A DNA stretch of 64,000 nt, from the NCBI GenBank assembly GCA_963663495.1, contig OY760427.1, positions 3,596,001 through 3,660,000 on the forward strand. The letters run 5' to 3'. This document shows positions 1 to 9,464 of this stretch, piece by piece (positions within the stretch are counted from its first letter, which is position 1; each line of letters starts with the position of its first letter). The translations under genes were made by a program, and so were the position numbers. This DNA is from G963663495 sp963663495. Lineage in GTDB: Bacteria > Bacteroidota > Rhodothermia > Rhodothermales > Bin80. The notes below the pieces were generated by a model that saw only the letters and a program-made list of their open reading frames with translations, was not told the DNA's origin and did no database searches.

Positions 1-3000
1 TCATAGCCCAACCGCATCCCACGTGTACCAGCCAACCTGCCCGCTACCCCTGCCGCCATCAACCGCATCCCCCCTCCCTCTCCTTGCCCTGCTCCGGCCA
101 ACCCCCATACTTGGTGCTCCTGCCCTCCATATCGCACATACGGGTACCAACCCGTCATCTGCAGCGACGCCTCCCGGGCCTCGCTGCGCGATACCATCAT
201 TCCCAATAGCCAGCGACTACCCAACGTATAGTCCGCCCCCAGTGAGGCGGTCACTATTTCCATTCCTTGTACCTCTGCGCCCCGCAGCCTGCTGTACGCC
301 CCTCTACCCCATACACTGACCCGCTCTCCACTCGCCTGCATCCCACATCCCGACAGCAGGTGCGATGCCCGCACGCCCTGCCCTGGATACGGCCGCGGCA
401 TGCATGTCACCACGCCCCCCTGCAACCGCTCCGATACCGCCTCCACCACATGCTGAGCCATGCTCCTGCCCAGTAGCGCCCTCCCTTTCCTATCCGATCC
501 ACCTCCCAACACCACCTCCGCACGAATCGCTTCGCCTTCCACCTCCACCATCAATGCAAACACCTCTCCTTTGCCCTGCGTCGATAGCAGCGGTACCCGT
601 ACCTCCTTCACTCTCTCCCCTGAACCAAACTCCAGCACACCCTCGGTCCTTTCGTAGTCCTCTCCTTCCCACGCCGTTCCGTCCATCGTTCGATACCGCA
701 CTTGCCCCACGGCTGATGTTATCACAAACACTGCCTCGCGTGCCGTCGGGGTCAGTGCTCGCACCTGCACTCCCGGTACCGTCTCATCATCCGTAATCGT
801 GCCTGTGGCTTGCGCCTGCCCGAGTAATGCATTCCGCGGATCGGACAGCGTTACCTCCACCGTCTCATCTCCTTCCACCAGGCCATCGTCCTTGAGTGGT
901 ATCCGCACCTGTGCCTCTACGCTGCCCGGCTCAAACACCACCACGCCCTGCGTCGACTCAAAGTCCAATTCCGGCGTCGCTGTTCCTCCTGTCACCGCAA
1001 ACTGCACCGACACCACCTGGCTGCTCGAATAGTTCAGCCGCACGGCCAGAACCAATTCCTCTGCATTCTCTGCACCGGTCCCATCGTAAATGCTCACTTC
1101 CAGAGGATCATCCACTATGGTGACTATAGCCTCTCCGTCCAATAGCCGCGCATGCTCCGGCGAGCTTAGCCTTAACGTGAATGTCTCATCTTCCTCCAGA
1201 ACTTCATCCTGCTGCACGGGAATAAACACCTCCCTTCTTACCTCGCCCGGAGCAAACACCAACGTACCCATGGCACGGGTGTAGTCCTCTCCCACCGTGG
1301 CCGTGCCATCATGCGTCGAATAGGCTACCCCCACACGTACCGCGCTCGCACCATCAAGCGTCACCGCTACCTTTGCTCGCCCTCCATCCTCCGATACCGT
1401 CACATCCTCTACCGATAACCCTGGCATAGAATCGTTGTCCAATATCGTTACTACGATCCGCCCACCATCACCCAGCTGTACCACAAACGCCTCCCTACCT
1501 TCATGCTCCCTATCGTCAACCGTAGGAACCTCAATAACAGCTTCCATATCCCCCGCTCCTATCGTGATCGCTCCCGCTACCTCTGTCTGGTAGTCCTTCC
1601 CCCCTGTAGCCGTAACATCCTCCGTGCTGTAGGACGCGGTCACGGGCTGGCTGCTTGCATTACTCAACCTCACATGCACCTTCGCCACACCGCCTTCTCT
1701 TACATACACCACAGGAACCGTGCGGAAGGTCGGTGCCAGGTCGTTGTCCTGAATAGTGACCGTGCCTACGCTATTGCCTAATTCCGCACCCTCCTCATTG
1801 TCAAGTACCAGCCTGAACGACTCCTCTTGCTCGTGTACCCGGTCGTCCACTATAGGTACATCTATCCACTGCGCCAAGCCTCCCCCCGGTGCAAAGGTGA
1901 GGGTGTTGCTCGTATGCTCGTAATCCGCTCCCTCTGTCGCCGTACCGCTCCGTGTAGTGTAGTCAACATGGACTTCTGCATCGCTCTCCCTGTTCAGCCG
2001 CACTTCAATACGCGCAGGGCCTGCCCCTTCTGTCACCCACACCTCCTGGCTTTGCAGATCCACGCGATGCGGGGACTCCTTATCCGTGACGACTATCTGA
2101 ACTTCTGCAGACTCCCCATTGTATCCACCGCCGCTCGCTTCCAGACGTGCTACCCCCGATTCCTCACTAGCGTCTTCATCGTCCGATGCCGTTACCATAA
2201 CCGGCTGCGGAGATTCCCAGGTCGAGGGACTGAATGTCAGGCTCCTCGGACTGACGGACACCTTGTCCAGGAGCGTGGATGCCTCCGTGACCGATACCCT
2301 CACTTCGCCCGATGGCACTGCCCCAAGCCATACGTCAAAGGACTTGCCAGTCGCCCCCTCCACCAATCGCAACGACTGCGGACTTACCCGCAGCTCAACC
2401 GCGTCATTGTCCGTAACCTCAACCGAGGCGGTTGCAGTCAGCCCTTCGTAGTCACCGCCCGACGCCGTGTGGGTCAGCATCGCGAAGTCATCGGCTGTAT
2501 CATCATCCTCGAAGGCACGAACCGTTACTTCCAGCGCTTCGTCCCAATCGTTTACCGTAAAGGTCAATACCTCCCTGTCCAACCCTACATTCGGATTGTC
2601 GCTTGCCATCTCCACCGTTACCTCTGCCGACGGCGCTGTGGACAAGCGGACCTCATAGGACTTGTCTCCTCCTTCGTCAATCGTAAACTCCTGGGGCACG
2701 AGCACAATACGGGCCACATCGTCATCCTCTATCTCTACCACTACCGTCTCCTCCTGACCGGTATACTCTGCCCCCGATGCTGTAAGCATAAGCCTCACTC
2801 GCGCGTCTATACCATCGTCATCCTGTTCCGCCTCCACGACTATCGGAACCGCCGAATCCCAATCCCCTGGGGTAAAACGGAATGTCCTGGGATCTACTCG
2901 CAAACCCAAGCCATCGCCCCCCGTTACCTGGACCGTTACCGTCTGCGTGGGCTGCGTCAAGAGCTTGACGCCAAATCGCTCTTCCGTTCCCTCCGTCACT

Positions 3001-6000
3001 GTAAGACTCCTGGGGGACACCACCAGCCCTGCAGGCACATCGGGATCCTTTACCGTTACCACAAGGTCCTTCGTCACGCCTCCATAGTCCGCACCCGATG
3101 CGGTGTGGGTAAACGTTGCCGTTTCATCGTGCACATCACTATCCCGGGTTGCACTTACGGTGACCTGCTGCTCGATTTTCCAGTTATCCGCACTGAACTC
3201 GAGGCTCGCAGGAGTCGGCTTCATATCCGGATTGCTGCTTCCGATCGTCACCGTTACGACCGATTCAGGTTCCGTCTCGAGTGCTACTCGGTAGGTTCCT
3301 CGCTCCCCCTCAACCACGGCGATCGCCGGGGGCGTTATCTGTAGCCCCGGCGTGTCGTTTTCGATCACGGTTACTCCTACCGTCCCGCTTACAGACCCAT
3401 ACTCGCCGCCTGAAGCCTGATGCGCAAGGATCGCCTTATCTGGCGAAGCGTCATCATCCTCCCTCGCCGACACCGTTATTAGCTGCGGCTGATTCCAGTC
3501 ACCTACCCCAAACGAAAGCACCTTTTTGTCCAGGGTGACATCCGCATTATCACTCGTGATCGCTACGGATACTCTCCCCGAAGGCTCTTTGGTCAATGAC
3601 ACCGTATACGTGACACTTCCTCCCTCATCAACATTCAGCGTCAGGTCAGAAATATTCAGTGCCGGCACGTCATTTTCGATCACGTTCACTGCTACAGTCC
3701 CGCTTTCAGCCCCATACTCGCCGCCTGAAGCCTGATGCGCAAGGATCGCCTTATCTGGCGAAGCGTCATCATCCTCCCTCGCCGACACCGTTATTAGCTG
3801 CGGCTGATTCCAGTCACCTACCCCAAACGAAAGCGCGTTTCTGTCCAGGGTGACCTCCGGGTTATCACTCGTGATCGCTACGGATACTTTCACCGAAGGC
3901 TCTGTGGTCAATGACACCGTATACGTGACACTTCCTCCCTCATAAACATTCAGAGTTGGATCAGAAATATTCAGTGCCGGCGTATCGTTTTCGATCACGT
4001 TCACTGCTACCGCCCCGCTCACAGACCCATACTCGCCGCCTGAAGCCTGATGCGCAAGGATCGCCTTATCTGGCGAAGCGTCATCATCCTCCCTCGCCGA
4101 CACCGTTATTAGCTGCGGCTGATTCCAGTCACCTACCCCAAACGAAAGCACCTTTTTGCCCAGGGTGACATCCGCATTATCACTAGTGATTGCTACGGAT
4201 ACTTTCACCGAAGGCTCTGTGGTCAATGACACCGTATACGTGACACTTCCTCCCTCATCAACATTCAGCGTTGGGGCAGAAAACTTCAGTGCCGGCGTGT
4301 CATTTTCGATCACGTTCACGGCTACCGTCCCGCTCACTGACCCATACTCGCCGCCTGAAGCCTCGTGCGCAAGCAGTGCCTTATCCGGCAGCGCGTCATC
4401 ATCCTCTCTCGCCGACACCGTTATTAGCTGCGGCTGATTCCAGTCACCTACCCCAAACGAAAGCACCTTTTTGTCTAGGGTGACCTCCGGGTTATCACTC
4501 GTGATCGCTACGGATACTTCCACCGAAGGCTCTGTGGTCAATGACACCGAATACGTGGCACTTCCTCCCTCATCAACATTCAGCGTTGGGGCAGAAAACT
4601 TCAGTGCCGGCGTGTCATTTTCGATCACGTTCACGGCTACCGTCCCGCTCACTGACCCATACTCGCCGCCTGAAGCCTCGTGCGCAAGCAGTGCCTTATC
4701 CGGCAGCGCGTCATCATCCTCTCTCGCCGAGACCGTTATGCGCTGCGACTGATTCCAGTCGTCTACCCCAAACGAAAGCGCGTTTCTGTCCAGGGTGACC
4801 TCCGGGTTATCACTCGTGATCGCTACGGATACTTCCACCGAAGGCTCTGTGGTCAATGACACCGAATACGTGGCACTTCCTCCCTCATCAACATTCAGCG
4901 TTGAGGCAGAAATATTCAGTGCCGGCGTGTCGTCGTCCGAGATGGCTACCGTCACACTCCCGGACTGTCCGCCATAGCCCGCCCCACTCGCTGTCAGGTC
5001 CACCGTACCGGATTCATCCACCGCATCGGCATCATCCTCCGCCGTGACAGTGATGGATTGCTCCACATTCCAGTCGGTCGATGTGAAGGTCAATGCAGCA
5101 GAGAACGAAACCTTTCCATCCAGACTTGCCGATGCACTTGCTGACACGGATACGTTACCGCCCACAGGGGCCGATTGCAACCGCACACGAATATCCATGG
5201 CATGGTCAGGACGCGTCGCATCCTCTTTCAATGCCAGAGTTCTCGGACTCACTCGCAAGCCCCGGACATCGTCGTCCTTTACGTCTACCGCCACGCTCCC
5301 GGTCTTTCTGTCAAACGCGCCTCCTGTGGCTATTAGAATCATCATACCGGATTCATCCGTCACATCGGCATCTGCGAGCGCCGTGACGGTAACTGTTTGA
5401 TCCACGCTCCAGTTGGAAGAGGTATACACCAGGTTGCCTGGGCCTACCGTCGCTTTGCCACTCAGATCAGTTGAAACAATCACTGCCACATTCACCTCCG
5501 GAACGGCAGGGGCCGCACCCAACCTCACCTCGAAAGACTTCTCCTTGCCCGGATCCGCATCCTCCGTCAAGCTCAACTTCTTTGGACTCACAATCAGTTC
5601 CAGAACCTCGTCATCTTCCACCGTTACCGTCACACTCTCTTTCTGCCCACCATAGCCTGCGCCACTTGCCGTCAGGTCCACCGTACCGGATTCATCCGCC
5701 GCATCGGCATCTGCGAGCGCCGTGACGGTAATGGTCTGAGCCTTATCCCAGGAAGATGTACCGAACGTCAGAGGACCTGCTTCCGACAACGAAACCTTGT
5801 TTTGCAATGCGTCCGCCACACTGATTGCCACCTTCACCTCGCCTCCAACGGGCGGCGAGCCCAGAGAGACCTCGAATCCCGCCTTGTTGTCGGGATCGGA
5901 ACCCCTCTCCTTCAATGCCAGCACAGTGGGCGCGACTTTGAGCTCTACCGCATACCGGTCAAGTATAGTCACCTCAAGGTCTGCAGTTACACCCGCATAT

Positions 6001-7490
6001 TCTGATGCACCGTCTGCAGTGTGGGCGAGCGTGGCCTTATCAGGATTCGAGTCCTCGTCTATCGCGGTGCTGACTTTTACATCTTTCCATGTGTCAAAAT
6101 CAGAAGGCATGAAGGTCAACGATGTCGGTTCCACCAGGCTCACATCCGTCCCCGTATACCAGGATATCGCTACCGTGACCTCATCGCTGGGCTCTATGGT
6201 CAAACGTGCCTGATAGGTAGCCGAGCTGCCTTCCTCCACTTCCAGCGGATTCTCTCGCAGCTGGATTCCGGGCGGCTCCAGAATCCTGCCGGTGGACTCT
6301 TGACGCCCAATGCCTCGAAACTGGTCCGACCATGTAACCAGCTTGAAGTCCTCAACTCTCTCTGCGATATTGTCACGAATGATCGGCACCCGAATCTTTG
6401 CGCTCGTACCCCCCTTTTGCACCGTCACCGTTGACGTCTGCGAATCATAATCGTCCCCGGCTATTGCCGATCCATCTTTCGTCTCATACTTTACCGTAAG
6501 GTCTTTGGCTACCGGCATCGGAAACTTCAACAGGAAAGTCATCTCGCCTGACGATTCGGCGGCAGCCGTATCTCCAACAGCCCAACCGTCAGTGTCGAGA
6601 ATCAGGATTGGGGCACCGCTCCGGTACGGATGCGGCGGTTTCGGCGAGGGTTCACAGAAACAGCCCAAAACCTCATCGCCTTCTGGAATATCATCTGCAC
6701 GAGCAATAAACTGGTCAGTAGTATATGCCCGTCCCACACCGTGTTCAGTGATTTCGGTAACCTCGATGTAATCAAGGCTGTGCACAATCAAATCATCTCC
6801 CGGAGTTGCCGATCCGTTTACGTGAAATAAGAACAAGTAACCGCCCAAAGGTACACGACGCGAACAAGAGTAAGTGACCGCGCACGAGGTTCCTTCTCTC
6901 AAATATCGCCAGTGGTTAGAGCGGGGCCAGCCACACACGTCTTGATCCACATAAATTGGGATACTCGCCTCTACGCTATTGTACCCACCCTCCGAAGCCG
7001 AAAGCGTAAGGAGCTCCTCTTTATCTCTAGTATCGCTACCCGGAGTTGCCTCGACAGAAACCTCCTGGAATTGATCAAAATTGGAAGCCGTGAATGTAAG
7101 GCTGGTCGCAGTTAAGAGTAACTTTCCGTCCAACCGAGTCGGCACACTCACTGCCACTGTCACATTTCCTGACGGCACCGAGCTTAGCCGCACTTGGAAG
7201 CTCCAAGCAGAGTTTTCAAGTATGACCAGATGCGCTGGCTTTACGATAAGCTGCTTATCGTTCGCGGACCATTCAGAAGGGCTACCTGCTGTCCTTGTTT
7301 GTGCCTGCAGGTTCGCGCTTGCTGGCAAGTATTTGGGAGATACCCGCATATCTGCGGATCGAGGGGCAGGTTCATTCTCCAATGCCACCTGGCCATATAC
7401 TGCATGGCTCAAACCAAAGGCCCACAAACTGCATATCAAGCCAACCCACGCGCCAGCTCCAATCACATTCCCAACTCGTGCCCCAGTCAC
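1..7490 (-). CDS. Giant Calx-beta-type repeat protein with autotransporter-like C-terminus (partial)
   Basis: The minus frame is open from a GTG at 7490 to the left edge (about 2,496 codons, no stop), with an in-frame TAG just upstream of the GTG. The N-terminus has a hydrophobic signal-like stretch (residues about 8-32). It is followed by some fifteen modules of about 100 residues with the pattern V-E-G...VTV...LTFT..NW...VTV.A..D.D, then, nearer the C-terminus, classical Calx-beta modules with GTAT-G-DY signatures (window about 850-2100). From about position 460 downwards the sequence becomes a barrel-like domain (WGRGAYSRL, LGADYTLGSRW, WYPYVRY), as in autotransporter-type barrels of other Calx-beta proteins. 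The inferred role is a secreted or outer-membrane surface protein, perhaps adhesive. The true C-terminus lies outside the window. Plus-strand ORFs here are antisense shadows. Confidence 0.88.
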   Translation of the reverse strand, partial: MTGARVGNVIGAGAWVGLICSLWAFGLSHAVYGQVALENEPAPRSADMRVSPKYLPASANLQAQTRTAGSPSEWSANDKQLIVKPAHLVILENSAWSFQVRLSSVPSGNVTVAVSVPTRLDGKLLLTATSLTFTASNFDQFQEVSVEATPGSDTRDKEELLTLSASEGGYNSVEASIPIYVDQDVCGWPRSNHWRYLREGTSCAVTYSCSRRVPLGGYLFLFHVNGSATPGDDLIVHSLDYIEVTEITEHGVGRAYTTDQFIARADDIPEGDEVLGCFCEPSPKPPHPYRSGAPILILDTDGWAVGDTAAAESSGEMTFLLKFPMPVAKDLTVKYETKDGSAIAGDDYDSQTSTVTVQKGGTSAKIRVPIIRDNIAERVEDFKLVTWSDQFRGIGRQESTGRILEPPGIQLRENPLEVEEGSSATYQARLTIEPSDEVTVAISWYTGTDVSLVEPTSLTFMPSDFDTWKDVKVSTAIDEDSNPDKATLAHTADGASEYAGVTADLEVTILDRYAVELKVAPTVLALKERGSDPDNKAGFEVSLGSPPVGGEVKVAISVADALQNKVSLSEAGPLTFGTSSWDKAQTITVTALADADAADESGTVDLTASGAGYGGQKESVTVTVEDDEVLELIVSPKKLSLTEDADPGKEKSFEVRLGAAPAVPEVNVAVIVSTDLSGKATVGPGNLVYTSSNWSVDQTVTVTALADADVTDESGMMILIATGGAFDRKTGSVAVDVKDDDVRGLRVSPRTLALKEDATRPDHAMDIRVRLQSAPVGGNVSVSASASASLDGKVSFSAALTFTSTDWNVEQSITVTAEDDADAVDESGTVDLTASGAGYGGQSGSVTVAISDDDTPALNISASTLNVDEGGSATYSVSLTTEPSVEVSVAITSDNPEVTLDRNALSFGVDDWNQSQRITVSAREDDDALPDKALLAHEASGGEYGSVSGTVAVNVIENDTPALKFSAPTLNVDEGGSATYSVSLTTEPSVEVSVAITSDNPEVTLDKKVLSFGVGDWNQPQLITVSAREDDDALPDKALLAHEASGGEYGSVSGTVAVNVIENDTPALKFSAPTLNVDEGGSVTYTVSLTTEPSVKVSVAITSDNADVTLGKKVLSFGVGDWNQPQLITVSAREDDDASPDKAILAHQASGGEYGSVSGAVAVNVIENDTPALNISDPTLNVYEGGSVTYTVSLTTEPSVKVSVAITSDNPEVTLDRNALSFGVGDWNQPQLITVSAREDDDASPDKAILAHQASGGEYGAESGTVAVNVIENDVPALNISDLTLNVDEGGSVTYTVSLTKEPSGRVSVAITSDNADVTLDKKVLSFGVGDWNQPQLITVSAREDDDASPDKAILAHQASGGEYGSVSGTVGVTVIENDTPGLQITPPAIAVVEGERGTYRVALETEPESVVTVTIGSSNPDMKPTPASLEFSADNWKIEQQVTVSATRDSDVHDETATFTHTASGADYGGVTKDLVVTVKDPDVPAGLVVSPRSLTVTEGTEERFGVKLLTQPTQTVTVQVTGGDGLGLRVDPRTFRFTPGDWDSAVPIVVEAEQDDDGIDARVRLMLTASGAEYTGQEETVVVEIEDDDVARIVLVPQEFTIDEGGDKSYEVRLSTAPSAEVTVEMASDNPNVGLDREVLTFTVNDWDEALEVTVRAFEDDDTADDFAMLTHTASGGDYEGLTATASVEVTDNDAVELRVSPQSLRLVEGATGKSFDVWLGAVPSGEVRVSVTEASTLLDKVSVSPRSLTFSPSTWESPQPVMVTASDDEDASEESGVARLEASGGGYNGESAEVQIVVTDKESPHRVDLQSQEVWVTEGAGPARIEVRLNRESDAEVHVDYTTRSGTATEGADYEHTSNTLTFAPGGGLAQWIDVPIVDDRVHEQEESFRLVLDNEEGAELGNSVGTVTIQDNDLAPTFRTVPVVYVREGGVAKVHVRLSNASSQPVTASYSTEDVTATGGKDYQTEVAGAITIGAGDMEAVIEVPTVDDREHEGREAFVVQLGDGGRIVVTILDNDSMPGLSVEDVTVSEDGGRAKVAVTLDGASAVRVGVAYSTHDGTATVGEDYTRAMGTLVFAPGEVRREVFIPVQQDEVLEEDETFTLRLSSPEHARLLDGEAIVTIVDDPLEVSIYDGTGAENAEELVLAVRLNYSSSQVVSVQFAVTGGTATPELDFESTQGVVVFEPGSVEAQVRIPLKDDGLVEGDETVEVTLSDPRNALLGQAQATGTITDDETVPGVQVRALTPTAREAVFVITSAVGQVRYRTMDGTAWEGEDYERTEGVLEFGSGERVKEVRVPLLSTQGKGEVFALMVEVEGEAIRAEVVLGGGSDRKGRALLGRSMAQHVVEAVSERLQGGVVTCMPRPYPGQGVRASHLLSGCGMQASGERVSVWGRGAYSRLRGAEVQGMEIVTASLGADYTLGSRWLLGMMVSRSEAREASLQMTGWYPYVRYGGQEHQVWGLAGAGQGEGGGMRLMAAGVAGRLAGTRGMRLGY
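3346..4920 (-). repeat. Five tandem 315-bp repeats (105-residue modules)
   Basis: The same anchor (encoding V-I-E-N-D-TPAL) recurs at 3346, 3661, 3976, 4291, 4606 and 4921, exactly 315 bp apart, so every unit keeps frame. Units two to five differ by only a few bases from each other; modules outside the block are clearly diverged. This points to recent expansion by unequal recombination inside the repeat protein gene. Confidence 0.92.
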
Positions 7491-7535
7491 CGTATGGACT
7501 CCCTAATGATCAAAATCACTGTAATATAATAATTA

Positions 7536-9444
7536 GTGCTTGTCAGAAAATGCCATTTTCTTGACTGACTTGGACCTAAGAATGATTATGGAATCCGATT
7601 TCTGTTGTCATGTGACAGGTCATAGCGGGGTTTATCCGCATTGACGCGGTCTATTTTGATGTTGGGAGCCCAAAATCTTGGTGCTAAGGCGCTTATGAGC
7701 GACGGGAAGCGATACGTTGCCCCCGCCCGCCACGGGCTACTTGCATTTGCAACTTAGTTCGGTTGAAGGGGCCGCTACGCCGCGCGCTTGCGGGCGGCAT
7801 GCCACCGTATTTTCCGCCTCTCCTTCGCTCGCAGTATCAACCCAAGGCGGTGCACGTTGGCCGCTACTACTACCAGGGCAACAGTTCGGACAAATCCTTC
7901 CTCGCCATGGGTTCGAATCAGAGATAGCCCCCGCTGATTCAAGTTGTTGATCGCAGACTCTATGGCAGGATGCTGACGACGGGCCTCAACAAAGTCCGGC
8001 GCCAGCTCTCTCTCCATATCCTCCTTGGTGCGACCGCCCTTCTTCGGCATCGCATTCAGCTCCAATAGCTCATCCAACTTCTCGCGGTTGCTCGGGGAGT
8101 AAAAGCCCCGGTCCATACTGCACGAGATCAGCGACGGATTCCGCCGCTTCGCTTTCTCCATAAACGGCACAATCATGTCCGAGTCCACCCCCTTGCGCAC
8201 CACCTTATGCTGCACGATGAACGGGTGCTGATCTTCCATCGAGGTTACCATCATCCCCAGCTCTGCCTTCACTCCGGCCTTACCCTTGTTCTTCCACTGA
8301 ACATGTGACTCGTGGATAGAAAAGACCTTCTCTTCATGCGGAATCACTTCGCCCAATATCAGACGCCTATGTACTTGATCTACCTGCCTTTGCGCATGCC
8401 CCAAATAGTGTAGGACCTTGTCATGCGGTATCCCGGCCGCCTTCAGGGTGTCTACACTTGTCTCTGCGCGGAGAACCAGCTTCTGGCACAAGGCAAGATA
8501 CCTTTCTACCTTCGTCGTATCGCGCCATTGACGACTGGTACGCACGCTGTAGTAGGACTTCTGCAATCTATTCGCCAAATACTTGTGCTTGCGCCAGCCT
8601 GGAATGTCATGGGCATTACAAACGCAATGCGCCTCCCGAACCATACAGTGCACTGCATCCCACAGCAGGCCAACATCCGTCGGGCAGTCCACGTGGGCCT
8701 TGGCAACAGACGAATCCACCCTGCACCGAAGCGGATCCCCCGGCGATACTCCTAACTCGCGGTGCCCGCAAGCCACCACTGCCTCGCTGATCTCCTCCAG
8801 AACTTCCTCTGTAAGAAGGCTTACGTTATCCACGAGGGTCTGTACATGATAGGTGGTATCGTCACCAAACTCCGAATGTTCCAACATCATGCGCACGTCG
8901 CTGTGACGGGCCACCAGATTGCCCAAGCGGTCGAAATCACAATCGATGGCCATCTTCAATACGCCCAGAACAAGGATGCGCCATAGCGACATCCCCGGAC
9001 GGCCCCGTTGCAGGTCGGTGTCTGGAAGCAGTCGCTTTTCCAGGATCTCGAAAATCTTGGTGCGGGCGGTATCGTCCATATACAAACCCTGAAGCCCGCG
9101 TAGCACGGCAGGAATGTCGTCTCGGCACTTGGGATTGAATCGGATCTCCTCAATGGGGACCTGTCCTAGCTAAAACTGCGTATCCTCTACTAAGCGCATG
9201 TTGTTGTTAGCCTGAATATGGGAGCAAAAAGGACCAAGAGGCGGCAAAAACGCCGATTTTCGCCTGAAAACGCGAGATATTGCCAGATATTCGGTGAAAC
9301 AGCCAATGGGCAAAGGTTGCGATGTCTTGGATATAGTGGCCGCATAACCGTATGTCAATAAAAGCCTTACAAAACGATACAACCCACTAAATCCACCCTT
9401 GTTCTGCTCCCGGGGCTACATTTATGCCTTTTTCTGACAAGCAC
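7536..9444 (-). mobile_element. ISNCY-type insertion sequence, copy A
   Basis: The ends carry inverted repeats: GTGCTTGTCAGAAAA at 7536 and its complement ending at 9444. The element holds one transposase reading frame on the minus strand and a noncoding stretch of about 245 bp upstream of it. No matching target duplication is visible (left flank TAATTA, right flank AAGTTA), unlike copy B. Its right end coincides with the outer boundary of the inverted operon duplication, so a recombination event at this end is possible. Confidence 0.8.
7775..9199 (-). pseudogene. ISNCY-family transposase with a nonsense codon near the start
   Basis: Aligned to the intact copy at 24916-26340, the natural start is the ATG at 9199 (MRLVEDTQF). 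Codon 10 is TAG (9170-9172) where copy B has AAG for lysine. The remaining frame to 7775 is uninterrupted; its first in-frame internal start would give about 443 residues. The DDE-type regions are visible (CRVDSSVAKAHVDCPTD, KGKAGVKAELG, PAIESAINNLN). Translation could restart internally, but the N-terminal segment would be missing, so I treat it as probably inactive. Confidence 0.75.
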
Positions 9445-9464
9445 AAGTTAGAACTTAAAGCACC

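Noticed and set aside
3346..4920. CRISPR-like array
   Set aside because: The repeats are 315 bp, contiguous without spacers, and code for protein modules.
23..7564. Many proline/serine-rich plus-strand frames of 60-505 codons
   Set aside because: They are antisense shadows of the continuous minus-strand Calx-beta gene; their composition and repeats mirror its codons.
7775..9106. Taking the 443-codon frame as a normal intact transposase
   Set aside because: Comparison with the 24916 copy shows that the family N-terminus lies upstream, separated by an in-frame TAG.
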